Shown: piece after piece, positions 43,492 through 52,548 of the stretch
How the letters are laid out: every line of letters starts with the position of its first letter
Numbering within the stretch: position 1 is the stretch's first letter
Assembly (NCBI RefSeq): GCF_000374425.1
Contig: NZ_KB894357.1
Span: forward strand, 122,285-186,284
Source: Acinetobacter tjernbergiae DSM 14971 = CIP 107465
GTDB lineage: Bacteria > Pseudomonadota > Gammaproteobacteria > Pseudomonadales > Moraxellaceae
DNA length: 64,000 nt
Reading direction: 5' to 3'
Program-made: the position numbers and the translations under genes
The notes under the pieces: model-generated
What the model was told of the DNA's origin: nothing
The model's input: only the letters and a program-made list of their open reading frames with translations
The model's database searches: none

Positions 43492-45327
43492 ATGTCAGAT
43501 ATTAAAACTCTCCGTAACATTGCCATTATTGCGCACGTCGATCATGGTAAAACGACTCTTGTAGACAAACTTTTACAACAATCAGGTGCTCTTGGTGATC
43601 GCGCAGGCGAGATTGAACGTGTTATGGATTCTAACGCGCTTGAGTCTGAACGTGGTATTACCATTCTTGCAAAAAACACTGCAATCAAATGGTTAGATGC
43701 ACGTACAAACACTGAATACCGCATCAATATTGTAGACACCCCTGGACACGCCGACTTCGGTGGTGAAGTTGAACGTGTAATGTCAATGGTTGACTGTGTA
43801 TTGCTTCTTGTGGATTCACAAGAAGGCCCAATGCCACAAACTCGTTTCGTAACGCAAAAAGCGTTCGCACGTGGTTTGAAGCCAATCGTAATTATTAATA
43901 AAGTTGATAAGCCAAGTGCACGTTGTGACTGGGTTATTGATCAAGTATTTGATTTATTTGATAACCTTGGTGCAACTGATGAACAATTGGATTTCCCAAT
44001 TGTTTATGCATCTGGTTTACGTGGTGTTGCAGGTCCTTCTCCAGAAGAGCTTGCTGAAGATATGACACCATTGTTCCAAACGATCGTCGATATCGTTGAA
44101 CCACCAGCAGTTGATGTTGATGGTACTTTCCAAATGCAAATTTCATCACTTGACTATAACAGTTTCGTTGGTGTAATCGGTGTTGGTCGTATTCAACGTG
44201 GTTCAGTAAAATTAAACACGCAAGTGACTGTAATTGATAAAGAAGGTAAGACACGTAACGGTCGTATCTTAAAAATCATGGGTTACCACGGTTTAGAGCG
44301 TATCGATGTTGAAGAAGCGAATGCTGGTGATATCGTATGTATCACAGGTATCGATGCACTCAATATTTCTGACACAATTTGTGATCCGAAAGCAGTTGAA
44401 GCTTTACCACCATTGTCTGTAGATGAACCTACAGTTTCGATGACATTCCAAGTAAACAACTCACCGTTTGCTGGTAAAGAAGGTAAATTTGTAACTTCAC
44501 GTAATATTCGTGAACGTTTAGAGCGTGAGTTGATTCATAACGTAGCATTACGCGTTGAAGATACTGACAGTCCTGACCGTTTCAAAGTTTCTGGTCGTGG
44601 TGAACTTCATCTTTCAGTATTGATTGAAACAATGCGTCGTGAAGGCTTTGAGATGGGTGTTTCTCGTCCACAAGTAATCATGAAAGAAATTGATGGCGAG
44701 AAGCAAGAACCATACGAAAACGTAACATTTGATGTTGAAGATCAACATCAAGGTGCTGTAATGGAGCAAATGGGCTTCCGTAAAGGCGAGATGACCAATA
44801 TGGAAGTTGACGGTAAAGGCCGTATCCGTATTGAAGCAACTGTACCTTCACGTGGTTTGATTGGATTCCGTTCAGAATTCTTAACCATGACTTCTGGTAC
44901 AGGGATCATGACATCAAGCTTCTCGCATTACGGTCCTGCTAAACAAGGTACTGTTGCGAAGCGTCAAAACGGTGTATTGATCTCTATGGTTCAAGGCGTG
45001 TGCTTGGGCTATGCACTGTTCACACTTCAAGACCGTGGTCGTCTATTTGCTAAACCACAGTTAGAAGTTTATGAAGGTATGATTATTGGTATTAACTCTC
45101 GTTCAGATGATATGACAGTTAACCCAACTAAAGCAAAACAGTTAACCAACGTGCGTGCATCAGGTACTGATGAAGCCTTGACTTTAACACCTGCAATGGA
45201 ATATACGCTTGAACAAGCGCTTGAATTCATTGAAGATGATGAGTTAGTTGAAGTAACACCTAAATCGATTCGTATTCGTAAACGTCATTTGACTGAAAAT
45301 GATCGTAAACGTAATCGTGGTAAATAA
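43492..45327 (+). CDS. typA: Translational GTPase TypA/BipA
   Basis: 611 residues from the ATG at 43492; an upstream frame to 43342 is only read-through of the promoter region. G1 is AHVDHGKTTL, G2 RGITI, G3 DTPGHADFGGE, G4 NKVDKPSAR and G5 ASGLRG. EF-G-like domains and the BipA-specific C-terminal domain (SFSHYGPAKQG, VTPKSIRIRKRHLTENDRKR) follow. TypA binds the 70S ribosome or 30S subunit and helps ribosome assembly at low temperature. It has strong codon bias and a clear terminator after the stop. Confidence 0.97.
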   Translation: MSDIKTLRNIAIIAHVDHGKTTLVDKLLQQSGALGDRAGEIERVMDSNALESERGITILAKNTAIKWLDARTNTEYRINIVDTPGHADFGGEVERVMSMVDCVLLLVDSQEGPMPQTRFVTQKAFARGLKPIVIINKVDKPSARCDWVIDQVFDLFDNLGATDEQLDFPIVYASGLRGVAGPSPEELAEDMTPLFQTIVDIVEPPAVDVDGTFQMQISSLDYNSFVGVIGVGRIQRGSVKLNTQVTVIDKEGKTRNGRILKIMGYHGLERIDVEEANAGDIVCITGIDALNISDTICDPKAVEALPPLSVDEPTVSMTFQVNNSPFAGKEGKFVTSRNIRERLERELIHNVALRVEDTDSPDRFKVSGRGELHLSVLIETMRREGFEMGVSRPQVIMKEIDGEKQEPYENVTFDVEDQHQGAVMEQMGFRKGEMTNMEVDGKGRIRIEATVPSRGLIGFRSEFLTMTSGTGIMTSSFSHYGPAKQGTVAKRQNGVLISMVQGVCLGYALFTLQDRGRLFAKPQLEVYEGMIIGINSRSDDMTVNPTKAKQLTNVRASGTDEALTLTPAMEYTLEQALEFIEDDELVEVTPKSIRIRKRHLTENDRKRNRGK

Positions 45328-45349
45328 TTTTTCATCACTGAAAAATGAA

Positions 45350-45383
45350 AAAACCGCTAAATTTATTTAGCGGTTTTTTTTAT
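45350..45383 (+). terminator. Intrinsic terminator after typA
   Basis: CCGCTAAAT (45354-45362), short loop, ATTTAGCGG (45365-45373) followed by eight T. Confidence 0.9.
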
Positions 45384-45575
45384 TGCATAAAATAACGGAA
45401 GGATTCATGCTTAAATTCATATTTTTTATTAAAATAAAAAATGTTGTTAAAGTGTGAAATAACTTTCTTTTTTTTGTAAAAATATTAAATTATCAACATT
45501 ATGTGGATCGCTGCAACTGTGTAATAAAGAATGCAAAAACAGGATGCAACCAAGTTCAACTCTGGAGAATTATAG

Positions 45576-46004
45576 ATGAGTATTATTCAAGAATTTAAGG
45601 AATTTGCCATTAAAGGCAATATGATGGATTTAGCAATTGGTGTCATTATTGGTGGTGCTTTTGGGAAAATCATTGATTCCTTGGTGAAAGATATCATCAT
45701 GCCACTTATTTCAGTTATTACAGGTGGTGGTGTTGATTTCACACAGAAATTTATTGTTTTGGGGGATAACCCAAATAATTTACAGTCTTTGGCTGAGCTA
45801 ACCAAAGCTGGGGTTAATGTTTTGACCTATGGTAACTTCTTAACGATCTTTATTAACTTTATTATCTTGGCATGGGTTGTTTTCCTCATGGTTAAAGTGA
45901 TGAATCGTATGCGTAAACAAGAGGAAGCTGCGCCAGCAGCACCAGCGGCTACACCAGAAGATATTCAATTGTTACGTGAAATTCGTGATTCTTTGAAAAA
46001 ATAA
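45576..46004 (+). CDS. mscL: Large-conductance mechanosensitive channel
   Basis: 142 residues: N-terminal amphipathic helix ([15 protein letters not shown]), TM1 [22 protein letters not shown] with the pore-lining GVIIGGAFG, a periplasmic loop, TM2 ([22 protein letters not shown]) and a cytoplasmic helix ([18 protein letters not shown]). The homopentamer opens under hypo-osmotic shock. The ribosome-binding site CTGGAG lies 8 bases upstream of the ATG. A hairpin terminator follows at 46024. Confidence 0.96.
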   Translation: MSIIQEFKEFAIKGNMMDLAIGVIIGGAFGKIIDSLVKDIIMPLISVITGGGVDFTQKFIVLGDNPNNLQSLAELTKAGVNVLTYGNFLTIFINFIILAWVVFLMVKVMNRMRKQEEAAPAAPAATPEDIQLLREIRDSLKK

Positions 46005-46023
46005 AGTCAAATCACTTTGAACT

Positions 46024-46051
46024 AAAACGGTATTTTGAATGCCGTTTTTTT
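46024..46051 (+). terminator. Intrinsic terminator after mscL
   Basis: AAAACGG-x-ATT, loop TTG, AAT-x-CCGTTTTTTT; stem of about nine pairs with one mismatch and a T-tract. Confidence 0.8.
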
Positions 46052-46152
46052 ATTGGAAATAGATAATTCCATATTTGGAACGCAAGCTTTTACATGGAAA
46101 ATTGCATGATTTGACTTTAAAATATTGTGCATATTTGAATGGAACAGCAATC

Positions 46153-46491
46153 ATGAACCAACTATTTGTCTATGGCACACTTTGTCCAAATCGAGAAAAT
46201 GCGCATATTTTGGGTGGAATCGGTGGAGATTGGCAAAAAGCATCGGTACACGGCACAATTCATATTTTAGATTGGGGGCCTGATCAAGGTTTACCTGCAA
46301 TTGTTCTAAATGAACAAGATCCTTTGGTTGATGGCTATTTATTTATCACTGAAAAATTAGAACAAAACTGGCAAATGTTAGATGACTTTGAGGGATTTCA
46401 ATACAAACGTATTTCTGTTGAGGTTATTTTAGAGTCTGGTGAAAAAACAGATGCATGGACTTATGTGATGAAGCCACAGGAATCAAAATGA
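46153..46491 (+). CDS. Gamma-glutamylcyclotransferase-like (AIG2/GGCT) protein
   Basis: 112 residues from the ATG at 46153; the upstream frame (46075) crosses AT-rich noncoding sequence. The family signature VYGTLCPNRENAHIL is at the N-terminus. The conserved Glu/Asp region DGYLFITEKLEQNWQMLDDFEGFQYKR carries the expected acidic catalytic residue. Members form a small beta-barrel and cyclise gamma-glutamyl amines or peptides; the exact substrate is unknown. It stands between mscL and the convergent ppiC. Confidence 0.8.
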   Translation: MNQLFVYGTLCPNRENAHILGGIGGDWQKASVHGTIHILDWGPDQGLPAIVLNEQDPLVDGYLFITEKLEQNWQMLDDFEGFQYKRISVEVILESGEKTDAWTYVMKPQESK

Positions 46492-46534
46492 TTGGGGTGA
46501 GATGCATGAGCTTAAACATCTTTAAGCTCAAATC

Positions 46535-46825
46535 TTATCTTAAGCTATCCATACGGAACTTCACCTCAAGTAAATGAAAACCGAATTGGCTTTTGATCGG
46601 GCCATGTAAAACACGTTCTGCCGCAGTAAAGACCAGTTTATCAATGACAGGAACAAGCTGTCCTTTTTTTACTTCACCTAGCTCACCACCACGTTTGGCT
46701 GAGTTACAAGTTGAATACTGTTTGGCAATTTTGGCAAAATCTGCACCAGACTGAATCCGCTTTTTTAACTGTTCTGCTAAATCTTTATCTTTCACTAAAA
46801 TATGTCGAACAATTGCAGTTTGCAT
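46535..46825 (-). CDS. ppiC: Peptidyl-prolyl cis-trans isomerase C (parvulin)
   Basis: 96 residues from the ATG at 46825; the longer frame begins with a TTG and is less likely. One parvulin domain: VRHILVKDKDLAEQL, then FAKIAKQYSTCNSAKRGGELGEVKKGQLVP and SQFGFHLLEVKF. Length and spacing match E. coli PpiC (93 residues), which is a cytoplasmic single-domain parvulin. There is no signal peptide. It is 33 bp downstream of mutM on the same strand, so they may be cotranscribed. Confidence 0.9.
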   Translation of the reverse strand: MQTAIVRHILVKDKDLAEQLKKRIQSGADFAKIAKQYSTCNSAKRGGELGEVKKGQLVPVIDKLVFTAAERVLHGPIKSQFGFHLLEVKFRMDSLR

Positions 46826-46858
46826 GATGTTGCTTTCCTTCAATAGATTTGAATTCGT

Positions 46859-47680
46859 CTAAACTTTATTTAACTTTAATGGTTGGCATTGTGGACAGAA
46901 CACACTGGCACGTTGACCTAACTTCAAGTTCTCTAATGTGGTTTCGCAGTTGACACACATTTCTCCAGCACGACCATAGGCCAAAAGTGTCTGTTGGAAA
47001 TAACCATTTTCACCGATTGCATTGCTATAGTCACGTAAAGTCGAGCCACCTAATTCAATGGCTTGTTTTAAAATACGTTTCACTTCAATAACGAGTTTCT
47101 CCACCTGTTGTGGAGTTAAGGTTGAAGCAGGTTGTGCAGGATGGACACCAATATTGAATAAGCTTTCAGTTGCATAAATATTGCCCACACCAACCACGAC
47201 ATGATTATCCATTAAAGCAATTTTGATGCCGACATTTTTCTTATTCAATTTGTCTAAGAGATAGCTCGCATTAAAATCTGCACTGAGTGGCTCAGGGCCA
47301 AGCGTATCAATTAGTTTGCTTTGACTCTGTTGATCTAGCCATAAAATACATCCAAAGCGACGTGGATCATGATAACGGAGTTGCTGATCTTCGAAGTCGA
47401 TGATGAGGTGATCATGCTTTTTGAGTTCATCATTGGGTTGGCATAGGCGAAAACTACCAGACATACCTAAATGCCAAAGCATGTGGTCTTGCTCAAATTC
47501 TGCCAAGATATATTTAGAGCGACGTTTAAGTTCGGTTAAACGTTGCCCGACCAGTTTTTCAAGATCATTGGGAATTGGCCAACGCAGGCTTGCATTCCGT
47601 ACTTTCACTGCTTGAACGCGTTGTTGTAAAAGAGGAAATAGGCTGGTTTTTGTGGTTTCAACTTCAGGAAGTTCGGGCAT
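46859..47680 (-). CDS. mutM: Formamidopyrimidine-DNA glycosylase
   Basis: 273 residues. The catalytic N-terminus is PELPEVETTK (Pro2, Glu3), Lys56 in RRSKYIL is the conserved base-flipping residue, and the H2TH region (GVGNIYATESLFNIGVHP) is intact. The C-terminal zinc finger is C-x2-C (CVNC) with CPQC. The enzyme removes 8-oxoguanine and ring-opened purines from DNA by glycosylase/AP-lyase action. It is probably cotranscribed with ppiC. The end LKLNKV is of normal length. Confidence 0.96.
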   Translation of the reverse strand: MPELPEVETTKTSLFPLLQQRVQAVKVRNASLRWPIPNDLEKLVGQRLTELKRRSKYILAEFEQDHMLWHLGMSGSFRLCQPNDELKKHDHLIIDFEDQQLRYHDPRRFGCILWLDQQSQSKLIDTLGPEPLSADFNASYLLDKLNKKNVGIKIALMDNHVVVGVGNIYATESLFNIGVHPAQPASTLTPQQVEKLVIEVKRILKQAIELGGSTLRDYSNAIGENGYFQQTLLAYGRAGEMCVNCETTLENLKLGQRASVFCPQCQPLKLNKV

Positions 47681-47890
47681 CGCGTGAGCTCAAGTTGTTT
47701 CAACGACAATACAATGAGGGTAAATTTCTAACTTGCAATGATGAAGGTGTTTAATTTTATTTACAAATTATGATTAAGTGTCATTTTGGTTTTTTTAGCT
47801 AAGGTTAAATATGTAATCAGATTATAAAATAAGAAAACATGTACATTAAGAAAAATTAGCTCCTCAAATTTTGTGAAATAAGGAATTTTC

Positions 47891-50020
47891 ATGTTTTCAC
47901 CCAAAATTAACCTTTTGTACGGTTGTATTGTAATAAGTATGGGATTGAGTAATTCCTTTGTTTGGGCTGCTGAATCTAATGTAGAACAAGCAATACAGCT
48001 TCCAACGATAAAAGTTGAAGCCACTCGTACCAATACGACATCTATGGAAACACCTGCATCAATTTTTAGGGTAGATATGCCTAAAAATGATCAATCCGCA
48101 CAGGTTAATTTAACTGAAGTGGTTAAAGGCATTCCAAGTGTTCAATTGCGTAATCGAGAAAATTACGCTCAAGACTTGCAGCTTTCTATGCGTGGTTTTG
48201 GTGCGCGTTCCACTTTTGGTGTTCGAGGTATTCGTTTATATACGGATGGTATTCCTGCAACCATGCCAGATGGTCAGGGACAAACTTCGAATATTGATTT
48301 AAGCGGTTTGAGTCATCTTGAAGTATTAACAGGCCCATTCTCTTCTTTATATGGTAACTCATCGGGTGGAGTTGTATTAGCGACGACAAAAGAAGGGCAA
48401 GGCAAAGACTCAATTGAAATGAGTTATGCGGGTGGTAGCCATAATAAAAATCGTGCAGGTTTGGTTTTACAGGGTGGTGCGAAAAATCAAAATGAACCAA
48501 GCTATATCATCAGTTCATCTTATTTTGATACCGATGGCTATCGTGACCACAGTCGTGCAGAAAAAATATTAAATAATGCGAAACTTACGTGGAATTTGGA
48601 TGATGGCAGTAAAATCAATTGGGTCACTAACTATGTCAAGATTCATGCGGATGATCCACAAGGATTAAATAGAACACAGTGGCAACAAAATCCACGTCAA
48701 GTAAACGATGCGAATAATGTATATGACGTTCGTAAAGATATTGAACAAACTCAAACGGGTGTGACTTGGTCTAAGCCGATAAATGATCAGCATGAGTTGT
48801 ATGCAATGGCTTATTTGGGCAGTCGTCAGGTGACCCAATATCAATCTATTCCTCAATCAGCTCAGGTTAACCCAAATCATGCGGGTGGGGTGATCGATTT
48901 TGAACGTAATTATTATGGTGCTGATTTCCGTTGGACAGGAAAAGAACTGTTGCCGAACACGACGTTCAGTGCAGGGCTTGCAGTCGATACGATGGATGAA
49001 GATCGTCAAGGTTATGAGAACTTTAATTTAGTCAACGGGAAGCCATCTTATGGTCTAAAAGGGGCATTGCGTCGCGATGAAAACAATACCCTGTGGAATG
49101 TTGATCCATATTTACAAGCTTCATGGCAGTTTTTACCCACGTGGCGTTTAGATAGTGGCGTTCGTTATAGCAATGTCCATTACAAATCTAAAGATCACTA
49201 TTTAAGCAATGGTAATGACAGTGATAAAACGGATTACAATAAAGTCTTGCCATCAGCAACTTTAAGTTGGCAAATTTTACCTGAGCTATTGGCTTATACC
49301 AGTTATGCCAAAGGCTTTGAAACGCCAACATTTACAGAGATGGCTTACAATGCTGATTCGAAAATTACAGGCTTTAACTTTGGCTTGAAGCCATCACAAA
49401 GCAATAATTATGAAATTGGATTAAAATCCCAAAACCAGTTAGGTAATTTTACTTTCGCTGTTTTTCAGAGCAGTACCAAAGATGATATTGTGTCTGCTGG
49501 AACTTCTAATGGACGTTCAACCTTCCGAAATGCGGATAAGACCTTACGTAAAGGTATTGAATTTGCTTGGAATAAAAAGTTCTGGAAAGACCTAGAGATG
49601 AATACAAGTTATGGTTATCTAGATGCTAAATTTGATGCTGCTATTCCGGCTGTTGGAACAGTAAAGGCTGTCCAAAAGGGCAATACAATTCCTGGTATCG
49701 CAAAGAACCAAGCTTTTCTTGGTTTAGCATGGAAACCCGAACAGGGGTTCTATGCAGGTGTTGATGCAGAGTATATCGATAAGGTCTACGTTGATGACAT
49801 CAATAGTGATACTGCCGCAAGCTATACGGTCGCTTCCGTTTATACTGGGTATATGTGGAAATATGTAGATTGGGGCTTTAACGGTTTTGCTCGTGTTGAT
49901 AATTTATTTGATAAAAACTATGCAGGCTCTGTGATTGTCAATGATAGCAATAGTCGGTTCTTTGAACCTGCGGATGGACGCAATTGGAGTGCTGGGATTA
50001 AATTAACCAAGCAATTCTAA
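47891..50020 (+). CDS. TonB-dependent outer-membrane receptor, PqqU/YncD-like
   Basis: 709 residues. Signal peptide ends near SNSFVWA. The TonB-box-like IQLPTIKVEA is followed by a plug domain with EVVKGIPSVQLRNRENYAQD, LSMRGFGARSTFGVRGIR, DGIPATMPDGQGQTSNID and GPFSSLYGNSSGGV. The plug, particularly the DGIPATMPDGQGQTSNID segment, resembles E. coli YncD (now PqqU), which imports pyrroloquinoline quinone. A beta-barrel with aromatic-rich strands ends in KLTKQF. PQQ uptake is an inference from that resemblance and from the PQQ-dependent gcd in the same window, not proof. Confidence 0.72.
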   Translation: MFSPKINLLYGCIVISMGLSNSFVWAAESNVEQAIQLPTIKVEATRTNTTSMETPASIFRVDMPKNDQSAQVNLTEVVKGIPSVQLRNRENYAQDLQLSMRGFGARSTFGVRGIRLYTDGIPATMPDGQGQTSNIDLSGLSHLEVLTGPFSSLYGNSSGGVVLATTKEGQGKDSIEMSYAGGSHNKNRAGLVLQGGAKNQNEPSYIISSSYFDTDGYRDHSRAEKILNNAKLTWNLDDGSKINWVTNYVKIHADDPQGLNRTQWQQNPRQVNDANNVYDVRKDIEQTQTGVTWSKPINDQHELYAMAYLGSRQVTQYQSIPQSAQVNPNHAGGVIDFERNYYGADFRWTGKELLPNTTFSAGLAVDTMDEDRQGYENFNLVNGKPSYGLKGALRRDENNTLWNVDPYLQASWQFLPTWRLDSGVRYSNVHYKSKDHYLSNGNDSDKTDYNKVLPSATLSWQILPELLAYTSYAKGFETPTFTEMAYNADSKITGFNFGLKPSQSNNYEIGLKSQNQLGNFTFAVFQSSTKDDIVSAGTSNGRSTFRNADKTLRKGIEFAWNKKFWKDLEMNTSYGYLDAKFDAAIPAVGTVKAVQKGNTIPGIAKNQAFLGLAWKPEQGFYAGVDAEYIDKVYVDDINSDTAASYTVASVYTGYMWKYVDWGFNGFARVDNLFDKNYAGSVIVNDSNSRFFEPADGRNWSAGIKLTKQF

Positions 50021-50030
50021 AGAAACGAAA

Positions 50031-50062
50031 GCAGCACTTTAAAAGATAAAGTGCTGTTTCTT
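50031..50062. terminator. Hairpin terminator between convergent genes
   Basis: CAGCACTTT, loop AAAAGAT, AAAGTGCTG followed by TTTCTTCTTTT on the plus strand. It ends the receptor gene and lies next to the 3' end of the Sel1 gene. Confidence 0.82.
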
Positions 50063-50065
50063 CTT

Positions 50066-50872
50066 TTATTTTTTACTTGGTTTTGCCGAAGCTGCTTTTT
50101 TTGCAGCAATTGCTTCTTCAACTTTAGCTAGGGATTCTTTGGCATTTGGATAGTTTGCTGCGGCTAGGCGAGTAAAAATATTTTTAGCCTGTTCAAGATC
50201 TTGATCTACCATGCCACCATTAGCCAGCATATTTGCTAAAACCATAAGAGAGGGTGGGTAGCCTTTCTTCGCTAAAGATTGCAAACTTTCAACAGCTTGA
50301 TGTTTCATCAATGGATTGTCATTTTTTACACCAACGCTTAAATCGTAGATCGCTTTAAGGTGTATAGCTGGGGAATAATCTTTCCTAAGTAATGGGAGTA
50401 ACTTTTGCACTGCTAATTGATCGTATTCAGGTTTACCTTGTCGAAATAATAGATTGGCACTTTCAACAATCGCATCCTCTGAACCCTGATTAGATGCTTT
50501 ATCTAAATATTCTTTGTATTTTTGCGAATCTTTAGTAATTCCTAAATCGGCATTATGGTACGCCTGAGCTAAGGTATAACTAGCTTTAGCAAATCGTTTA
50601 TTAGATGCTTCTTGATAATAGTGTACGGCTTTTTTTTCATCTTTTGCCGTGCCTTGACCAACTTGGGTCATATAACCTAAATTATAAATTGCTTGTGCGT
50701 TACCAGCCTCAGCTAGGCGTTGCATTTCTTGAAAAGCAGCAGGGTAGTTTTTTGCTTCGTAGAGTTGTGTTGCTTTTGCAAACACATCTGGTTTTGCTAT
50801 GGTTTTATTGTCTGCGGCAAATATTGAATGACTTATAGCAAGAATTAGACTGGCGATGAGTAATTTTTTCAT
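50066..50872 (-). CDS. Sel1-repeat exported protein
   Basis: 268 residues from the ATG at 50872 (AGGA nine bases upstream); an earlier frame (50905) is less likely. A signal peptide (KKLLIASLILAISHSIFA) precedes several Sel1/TPR-like repeats, for example EMQRLAEAGNAQAIYNLGYMTQVGQGTAKDEKKA and SYTLAQAYHNADLGITKDSQK. The end is Ala/Lys-rich (VEEAIAAKKAASAKPSKK). Sel1 proteins serve as periplasmic adaptors in signalling or envelope assembly; no specific partner is evident here. Confidence 0.78.
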   Translation of the reverse strand: MKKLLIASLILAISHSIFAADNKTIAKPDVFAKATQLYEAKNYPAAFQEMQRLAEAGNAQAIYNLGYMTQVGQGTAKDEKKAVHYYQEASNKRFAKASYTLAQAYHNADLGITKDSQKYKEYLDKASNQGSEDAIVESANLLFRQGKPEYDQLAVQKLLPLLRKDYSPAIHLKAIYDLSVGVKNDNPLMKHQAVESLQSLAKKGYPPSLMVLANMLANGGMVDQDLEQAKNIFTRLAAANYPNAKESLAKVEEAIAAKKAASAKPSKK

Positions 50873-51052
50873 CTGAATTTTTCCTTTCATGTAGGCCTGC
50901 TTCAATCCATTGTGTCGCAGTATTTAACAGCATAATCATAAAAGTTTGGTGAAAAATGTAAATAACGAGTTTGTATAAATCTTGCTTAAATACAAGATTG
51001 ATACTTAACGGTTATATAAAATAAAACATTTTAAATCAAATTATTATGTCGT

Positions 51053-51086
51053 GGATGGTTTGAGGAGTGAAAATCACAAACCATCC
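51053..51086. repeat. Hairpin downstream of dsbC
   Basis: GGATGGTTTG (51053-51062) and CAAACCATCC (51077-51086) form a perfect 10-bp stem 12 bp beyond the dsbC stop. There is no strong T-tract, so termination efficiency is uncertain. Confidence 0.7.
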
Positions 51087-51098
51087 ATTTATTATCCA

Positions 51099-51830
51099 TT
51101 ATTTTTTCGTATGTGCTTCTTGTAGAAATTGCTCCATTTGCTGAGCATCTTGTGGTAGTCCAGAGAGTCGCATACCATTTTCTAAGAACATCGTTGGGGT
51201 TCCACTAATCTGTAAATTTTGCCCTAATATTAGGTTTTTCTGTATAGGTGTGTCACATGTTCCTGAATTTTGGGTTAATTTCTGATGCAACATATAGTCT
51301 TCCCAAGCTTCATATTGATTTTTAGCACACCAAATTTTATTTGCTACTATTTCAGCTTGAGGATGAAGTTTTTTTAAAGGAAACAAGAATAAATACACCG
51401 TGACGTTATCAACTGATGTCATGTGCTGTTCAAGTTTTTGACAATAAGGACAATCTGGGTCGGTAAAAACGTATAACATACGTTCACCTTTGCCTTTTAC
51501 ATATTTAATTGCTTGATTGAGAGGGAGTTGCTTGACATCAATTTTATTGAGTTCAGCAATACGGTCTTCAGTCAGATTTTTTTGATTTTTTACATCAAGT
51601 AAATTGCCAAACAAAAGGTATTTTGCATTTTCATCGGTATAGATAATTTTGCCCCCTACATAGACTTCATAAATTCCTGCTAAAGGAGATTGGCTTACGG
51701 AGGTCACGGGAATATCTGGATAATTTTGTTTGAAATTTTGTTCTAGTATTTTGCTATCAGCATGAACTGTTTGTAAACTTAAAAGACCGAGCGTTAAAGC
51801 AGAAAGCCAAGTTTTGATCATTATTTTCAT
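51099..51830 (-). CDS. dsbC: Thiol:disulfide isomerase DsbC
   Basis: About 243 residues from the ATG at 51830 (MKIMIKTWLSAL); the ribosome-binding site is weak, and an alternative ATG at 51821 exists. Signal peptide ends near VHA. An N-terminal dimerisation domain (VTSVSQSPLAGIYEVYVGGKIIYTDE) is followed by a thioredoxin domain with active site DPDCPYCQKLEQHM (CPYC) and the cis-Pro loop SGTPTMFLENG. DsbC is a periplasmic isomerase that corrects non-native disulfides. A second Cys pair (IWCAKNQ, SGTCDTP) is typical of the family. Confidence 0.9.
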   Translation of the reverse strand: MKIMIKTWLSALTLGLLSLQTVHADSKILEQNFKQNYPDIPVTSVSQSPLAGIYEVYVGGKIIYTDENAKYLLFGNLLDVKNQKNLTEDRIAELNKIDVKQLPLNQAIKYVKGKGERMLYVFTDPDCPYCQKLEQHMTSVDNVTVYLFLFPLKKLHPQAEIVANKIWCAKNQYEAWEDYMLHQKLTQNSGTCDTPIQKNLILGQNLQISGTPTMFLENGMRLSGLPQDAQQMEQFLQEAHTKK

Positions 51831-51897
51831 TGGAGAGAGATATTGTTGAGAATAGTCGAACAATACCCCTCATTTGCATTTTCGACAAGAACTTGAG

Positions 51898-52236
51898 TTA
51901 AACTTTTAAATAGGGCTGCATCGCCAATTGAAGTAACTCGATCAGTTCATCATCCATATATTGATATTCATCAGGAATATCGAGTACAAATATTTTTTTA
52001 TGCATGAGCTGCTTGGAGAATTTTTCTTTGATTTGTTGCTTGTGTCGATTTTCCATTACAAAAATTTGCTCAGCCCACGCAATGTCTTTTAATGAAATTG
52101 TATGTTTAGCATGACGACTTGTACCAGCTGAACGGGTATGAAGACCATATCCTTGAGCGAATAGACGTTCAGCTGTTGGACTACGCCATTGATTACGACT
52201 GCAAATAAAGAGAATGTTCAGTGTCAAAAAATCCAA
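51898..52236 (-). CDS. Low-molecular-weight protein tyrosine phosphatase-like
   Basis: 112 residues, LMW-PTP fold. The P-loop region FICSRNQWRSPTAE has the C-x5-R nucleophile layout but with NQ where classical enzymes have NIC. Downstream SAGTSRHAKHTISLKDIAWAE is typical. The Asp general-acid region is LDIPDEYQYM instead of the classical DPY. It belongs to a short (about 110 residue) subgroup. No ATG is near: the frame starts at TTG 52236, or TTG 52227 giving MTLNILFICS, without an obvious ribosome-binding site, so its expression is uncertain. Confidence 0.7.
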   Translation of the reverse strand: MDFLTLNILFICSRNQWRSPTAERLFAQGYGLHTRSAGTSRHAKHTISLKDIAWAEQIFVMENRHKQQIKEKFSKQLMHKKIFVLDIPDEYQYMDDELIELLQLAMQPYLKV

Positions 52237-52548
52237 GAGTTGAAATGAGCGTCAGCTAAATATTGAGTTTTAGAAAGATGAGGATATTCGATTCCTAATT
52301 GTTTAGTCTGGGCAAGTTTGATTTACTGCGTATATAAATATTTCGATTTCTTTGGAGGCTCTCATAAAAGTGTTATATGTCTACAATATCTCGACTTCGA
52401 AATAAGAAATTCTTGTTTACGTGGTGATACTTTAGTACGTTGTTCTGATACATCAGCTATTATAAAAAACTCATGAGTTAATTAGGTTTAGCAACCAAGA
52501 TAACACATGAGTCTTGAATATAAAATTAAAGTCGATTTTTACAAAGAC
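52237..52548. other. Gene-poor gap with a possible coding remnant
   Basis: This 312-bp region has no complete gene. On the minus strand a stop-free stretch of about 31 codons ending at TGA 52224-52226 reads AQTKQLGIEYPHLSK then TQYLADAHFNSW, protein-like in composition. It overlaps the start of the phosphatase gene. It may be the 3' remnant of a deleted or frameshifted gene. A short palindrome CTCATGAG (near 52471) is seen. No terminator or repeat element is recognised. Confidence 0.35.
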
